A DNA stretch of 64,000 nt from Nonomuraea wenchangensis (GTDB lineage Bacteria; Actinomycetota; Actinomycetes; Streptosporangiales; Streptosporangiaceae), in NCBI RefSeq assembly GCF_900111685.1, contig NZ_FOHX01000001.1, positions 496,001 to 560,000 of the forward strand. The letters are read 5' to 3'. The position numbers and the translations under genes were made by a program. The first letter of the stretch is position 1. The number at the start of each line of letters is the position of its first letter. Below the pieces are notes generated by a model that was not told the origin of the DNA, searched no databases, and saw only the letters and a list, made by a program, of their open reading frames with translations. Of this stretch, positions 60,464 through 64,000 are shown in pieces.

Positions 60464-63400
60464 TCCTGCGCGGCCTCTGGGAACGCCGTACGCTCTCGCT
60501 GGTCGTGCTGCTCATCGCGATCGTGCCGATCGCCTCGGCGGCCGTCGGGCCGATCTACGCCGCCGCCGCCCGCACCACCATCGCCAGGGAGGCCCTCGCG
60601 GCGGCCCCGGTCGAGGGCCGCGGCTGGCGCTACACCACCACCGAGGGCGACATCGAGGCCAAGGTGGCGGCGTTCACGGCGGGCGCGGACTTCACCACCG
60701 CGCCGAGCTACGGCATGGAGCTGAGCAGCGGCCGGCGTGACGACGAGCGGGCGTTCTCGCTGGTGTGGCAGGACGGGCAGTGCGCGCACCTGACGCTCGC
60801 CGAGGGCCGCTGCCCGCGCGCCGGCGGCGAGGTGATGGCGAGCCAGACGACCGGGTTCGCGGTGGGCGAGACCGTCGAGCTGACGACGGTCATGAAGAGC
60901 GGCCCCGGCTCCACGGGGCGCGAGTCCGCGCCGCTCACCGTGGTCGGGCTCTACCGGCCCGGCTCGGCGGCCGACCCGTTCTGGTTCGGCCGGACGCTGT
61001 TCTCCCCCACCGGCGAGCCGAGCGCGAACAAGGCGGACGCCCTGTTCACGGTGCCGCAGACCCGGCTCGACACGTACATCGTCAGCTCCGGCGTCTCCAT
61101 CGGCTCCGCCGACACCTCGGGCGGCTGGACCGACTACGCGGTCATCGGCATCGATCCCGCCCGCCTCGACGGCGCCGACCTGGACCGGCTGAGCGCCATG
61201 CAGGCCGCGGCCGAGGCGGCGGGCCGCGACAGCCAGGTCATCGTCTTCTCCCGGCTGGCCGACACGCTCAAGGTCATGACCGCCAACGCCGACGCGCTCG
61301 GCGTCCCGACGCTCCTGGTGATCGCCCAGCTCGTCGGGCTCGGGTGGATGCTGCTCTTCCAGACCGTCGGCGATCTCGTACGCGCCCGCGGACCGGAGAT
61401 CGCGCTGGCCCGGCTGCGCGGCCTGCGCCGGACGCGGGTGTGGCTGTTCGCGCTGGCCGAGCCGCTGCTGCTGCTGGCCGCTGCGGTGCCGCTCGGGCTG
61501 CTCGCCGGGCACGTCGCCGCGGGCGCGATGATCGGCGCGCTGCTGCCGCCCGGCATCCCCGTGGCCTTCCCGCCCACGGCCGCGCTGGCCGGGGTGGCGG
61601 CCATGCTGGGCGGGCTGCTGGCCGCCGGGCCGGTCGCCTGGCGGGTGGCCACCCGGCCGGTCACCGAGGAGTGGCGGCGCACTCCGCGCCGCTCGGCGCG
61701 CGGCTGGGTACTGGACGCCGTCGTCCTGGCGATCACCGCGCTGGGGCTGGTCGAGCTGCTGGCCGCCGGCGTGCTCACCGACGTGTCGGGACGCGGTTCG
61801 AGCGCGATGGCGGTGCCGGGGCTGATCGCGCTCGGCGTGGCGCTGCTGGCCGGGCGGGCGCTGCCGGTGCTCACCCGGCGGCTGTTCGCGGTGACCCGCA
61901 GGCGGGGCGGGCTCGGGCCGTTCCTGGCGCTGCGGCAGGTGGCGCGGGGGCCGGTCACGGCGGGCAGCGTGGTGGTGCTGGGGGCGGCGTTCGGGCTGGC
62001 CACGTTCGCGGTGTCGGCGTGGAGCGCCACGTCGGGCGACTACGCGGAGACGGCCAGGTTCCACAACGGGGCGGCCACCGCGATCACCGTGCGGCCGGTC
62101 GAGCCGCGCAAGCTGATCGCCGCCGTGGCCGCCGCCGACCCCGGCGGCCGGACCGCCGCGCCCGTGATCATGGTGCCGGGGCCGCCGCAGCTGGTCGCCG
62201 CCGACCCGGCGCGGCTGGCCGCGATCGGCGCGGCCTGGCGTCCCGCGCTGGCCGGGGGCACGTCGCTGGAGCAGGCCGCCGCCGCGGTGCAGGGGCCGCG
62301 GTCGCCGCGCGTGTGGGTGCGCGGCGACCGGTTCCGCGTACGGCTCCAGCACGACCTGCCGCCGGAGGGCTGGCGGATCCGGATGTCGGCGGTGTTCCGC
62401 GTGCCGGGCACGCTGCGGGCCGCCCGGCTCCCGCTCGGCGAGCTGTCCGGCACGTCCGGGACGCACATGTGGAACCTGCCTCCCGCCTGCGCGCGTGAGG
62501 CGTGCGAGCTGCGCGCCCTGCGCGGGGAGCCGGTGCCGCCGCCCGAGTACAGGGAGCCCGCGTTCGTCCAGGTGACCGTCGCCGGGCTGGCCGTGCGCGA
62601 GCAGGGCCGCTGGCGGTCGCTGGAGCTGCCGTCGTGGCGGGTGGACGAGGACCCGGACGCGCGCGACGGCACGTTCGCCGTCACCTACGCCGGCAATCAG
62701 ACGCTGCGCCCGGACACGTACGCGCCGGAGCCGGCCGCCGTCGTCGTCGGACCCGTCGGCAGGAAGGCGGTGCCGGGCCTGGACAACAGCTACGCCATGC
62801 CGGTGCGCGCCGCCGTCGCCTCGGCCGCCGGGCCCGGTCTGACCGACGCGGGCGTCCTCATGGATCTGGAGCAGGCCGACCGGATCGCGTACGGGGTGCA
62901 CGAGAAGGCCGTCCACCAGGTGTGGACCCGGCTGTCCGACACCGCCGGGCTGGAACGCGAGCTGGAACGCCAGGGGCTGTCGGTGGTGTCGCGGCGGACC
63001 GTGACGGAGCTGACCGCGTCCTTCACCGGGCAGGGGCCGGGGCTGGCGCTGTTGCTGCTGCTGGCCTCCGCGCTCGCCGCCGCCGCGCTCGCGCTCGGGC
63101 GGACCGTGCTCGCCCTGCACACGGCGGCCAGGAGACGCGGCTACGAGCTGGCCGCGCTGGAGGCGGCGGGCGCCCGGGTGGCCGCGCTGCGGATCGCGCT
63201 GCTGCTGGAACAGGTGATCACGGTGGCCGCGGGCACGCTCGCCGGGCTGGCGGCCGGGCTGCTCGCGGCCTGGGCGGCGCTCGGCCGGATCCCGCAGTTC
63301 GCCGCGGCGCCGGTGACGCCGCCGCTGCCGCACCAGGTGGCGGTGGCGCCCGTCGCGCTCGTCGTGGGCGCCGCCCTGCTGCTCAGCCTGGTGGCCGCGG

Positions 63401-63465
63401 CGGTGGTGGCGGAGCTGCTGCTGCGCGGCGTGAAGGTCGAACGCCTGCGCGACGCCCCCGCCTGA
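60460..63465 (+). CDS. FtsX-like ABC exporter permease (double MacB/FtsX type)
   Basis: 1001 aa. A membrane helix at about 12-32 is followed by a large extracytoplasmic domain, then a first FtsX helix bundle (about 280-420), further helices to about 530, a second extracytoplasmic domain (about 540-840) and a final FtsX bundle (about 860-990; ARRRGYELAALEAAGARVA is the cytoplasmic loop). This ten-helix layout with two periplasmic-type domains is common in actinobacterial exporters and suits export of peptides or lipids. The start is a GTG overlapping the ATPase 2 stop. Confidence 0.9.
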   Translation: MILRGLWERRTLSLVVLLIAIVPIASAAVGPIYAAAARTTIAREALAAAPVEGRGWRYTTTEGDIEAKVAAFTAGADFTTAPSYGMELSSGRRDDERAFSLVWQDGQCAHLTLAEGRCPRAGGEVMASQTTGFAVGETVELTTVMKSGPGSTGRESAPLTVVGLYRPGSAADPFWFGRTLFSPTGEPSANKADALFTVPQTRLDTYIVSSGVSIGSADTSGGWTDYAVIGIDPARLDGADLDRLSAMQAAAEAAGRDSQVIVFSRLADTLKVMTANADALGVPTLLVIAQLVGLGWMLLFQTVGDLVRARGPEIALARLRGLRRTRVWLFALAEPLLLLAAAVPLGLLAGHVAAGAMIGALLPPGIPVAFPPTAALAGVAAMLGGLLAAGPVAWRVATRPVTEEWRRTPRRSARGWVLDAVVLAITALGLVELLAAGVLTDVSGRGSSAMAVPGLIALGVALLAGRALPVLTRRLFAVTRRRGGLGPFLALRQVARGPVTAGSVVVLGAAFGLATFAVSAWSATSGDYAETARFHNGAATAITVRPVEPRKLIAAVAAADPGGRTAAPVIMVPGPPQLVAADPARLAAIGAAWRPALAGGTSLEQAAAAVQGPRSPRVWVRGDRFRVRLQHDLPPEGWRIRMSAVFRVPGTLRAARLPLGELSGTSGTHMWNLPPACAREACELRALRGEPVPPPEYREPAFVQVTVAGLAVREQGRWRSLELPSWRVDEDPDARDGTFAVTYAGNQTLRPDTYAPEPAAVVVGPVGRKAVPGLDNSYAMPVRAAVASAAGPGLTDAGVLMDLEQADRIAYGVHEKAVHQVWTRLSDTAGLERELERQGLSVVSRRTVTELTASFTGQGPGLALLLLLASALAAAALALGRTVLALHTAARRRGYELAALEAAGARVAALRIALLLEQVITVAAGTLAGLAAGLLAAWAALGRIPQFAAAPVTPPLPHQVAVAPVALVVGAALLLSLVAAAVVAELLLRGVKVERLRDAPA

Positions 63466-63473
63466 CCGCCGCC

Positions 63474-64000
63474 TCAGCTCCCGACCGGCCGCCTGGTCAT
63501 CTCCTCCATGAACGCCCTGGCCATCGGCAGCGCCCCGCCCATGGCCTCCTTCTCGGACATGAACCGGACCTTCGGCGAGTTCGTCGCCGCGTCCTTCGGC
63601 CGCTGGTGGCCCGAGTAGTCGACGCGCACGACCACCGCGCCCTTGCGCATGAGCACCGAGCCGCTGGAGGCCGCCACGTCGCTGTGCCTGGTCTGCACGA
63701 ACTGCTGGTACGCCTGGTCGCCCAGGTCGTCACGGTCGACCAGTTTGCCCCAGGTGATGCCGCCCAGCGACGAGCCCGCCATGTTCTTGTCGCCGCCGCG
63801 CTGGGTGGCGTAGTAGGACTTGGCGCCGCTCACGTCGGCCTGGCCGGTACGGTCGCTGAACCGGTGAACGGTGATCAGCACGCTGCGGATCTTCTTCGTG
63901 TCCGCGCCGTCGCCCGGCAGGTCGAGGTTGAGCCAGCGGCACTCGGTCTGGCTGTCGCCGCCCTCCTCCAGGCCGCGCGCCCGCGTCGTGGGGCTCGGCA
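63474..64000 (-). CDS. partial gene, unknown (possibly a secreted lipoprotein) at right edge
   Basis: The frame is open from the stop at 63474 to the window edge, giving at least 175 residues; the start lies outside. A GTG near 63881 exists, but the frame continues with good coding character: SQTECRWLNLDLPG and DTKKIRSVLITVHRFSD. The single Cys followed by Arg-Trp-Leu and the later RVDYSGH suggest a DUF3558-like secreted protein. This is tentative. It is convergent with the exporter operon. Confidence 0.6.
   Translation of the reverse strand, partial: PSPTTRARGLEEGGDSQTECRWLNLDLPGDGADTKKIRSVLITVHRFSDRTGQADVSGAKSYYATQRGGDKNMAGSSLGGITWGKLVDRDDLGDQAYQQFVQTRHSDVAASSGSVLMRKGAVVVRVDYSGHQRPKDAATNSPKVRFMSEKEAMGGALPMARAFMEEMTRRPVGS

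Noticed and set aside
59269..63333. Open frame of over 1300 codons on the minus strand
   Set aside because: It is antisense to the exporter genes, is made of Arg/Pro/Gly-rich low-complexity sequence, and is the usual shadow of GC-rich third codon positions.

Overview
The window is a very GC-rich (above 70 % by eye) stretch of chromosome from a filamentous actinomycete. Gene content and GTG/ATG start use fit the Streptosporangiales (Nonomuraea-like); this placement is inferred from gene families and was not tested by a search. Nearly all of it is coding, with many 1-8 bp stop/start overlaps marking operons. I see no rRNA, tRNA, CRISPR, prophage or insertion sequence.

Region by region. (1) 0.1-4.6 kb: a TPP riboswitch drives thiO-thiS-thiG (thiazole half of thiamine), followed by a PASTA-domain Ser/Thr kinase. 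(2) 4.6-14 kb: purine and ureide catabolism. One leftward operon (uraD, uraH, uox, two xanthine-dehydrogenase-type subunits, an 8-oxoguanine deaminase, then an EF-hand protein) makes allantoin. A second leftward operon (glycerate kinase, allantoinase, allantoicase) takes it to urea and central carbon. The molybdenum subunit of the dehydrogenase is absent. (3) 14-19.5 kb: endonuclease IV, a structured intergenic region, a LytS/LytTR two-component system, a molybdopterin oxidoreductase, and a DAHP synthase behind what looks like an aromatic-amino-acid attenuator (leader peptide containing Phe-Leu-Phe-Trp-Tyr). (4) 19.5-27 kb: thiI, two tandem MHYT membrane sensors, a phosphofructokinase with pyrophosphate-type residues and a DasR-like operator upstream, a lactonase, a MarR-acetyltransferase fusion and a PhoX-like protein.

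(5) 27-34.5 kb: dps diverging from a MerR-like regulator coupled to a VIT/von Willebrand A protein, then mmuM, DoxX, PlsC acyltransferase, a lipase-like hydrolase and a small membrane protein. (6) 34.5-42.5 kb: secreted propeller, EEP nuclease, ROK glucokinase, a DUF5304-like protein, ArsA-like ATPase, SRPBCC protein, metallophosphoesterase and acyl-CoA ligase. (7) 42.5-53.2 kb: a coiled-coil protein and a three-gene sugar importer lacking an ATPase, then a leftward zincin / M48 protease / PimB-like mannosyltransferase operon, two NlpC/P60 cell-wall hydrolases (one behind a c-di-AMP riboswitch and apparently starting at CTG), and a YacP-type NYN protein. (8) 53.3-64 kb: phosphotransferase-fold protein, NarL/DesK-type two-component system, a three-gene PH-domain operon, a two-ATPase FtsX-type exporter read from a probable leaderless promoter, and a partial gene at the right edge.

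Functionally this is mostly conserved housekeeping and envelope biology. The points of most interest are regulatory: the attenuator, the two riboswitches, the DasR-like site, the nested operators between dps and the MerR gene, and several probable leaderless or non-canonical starts.
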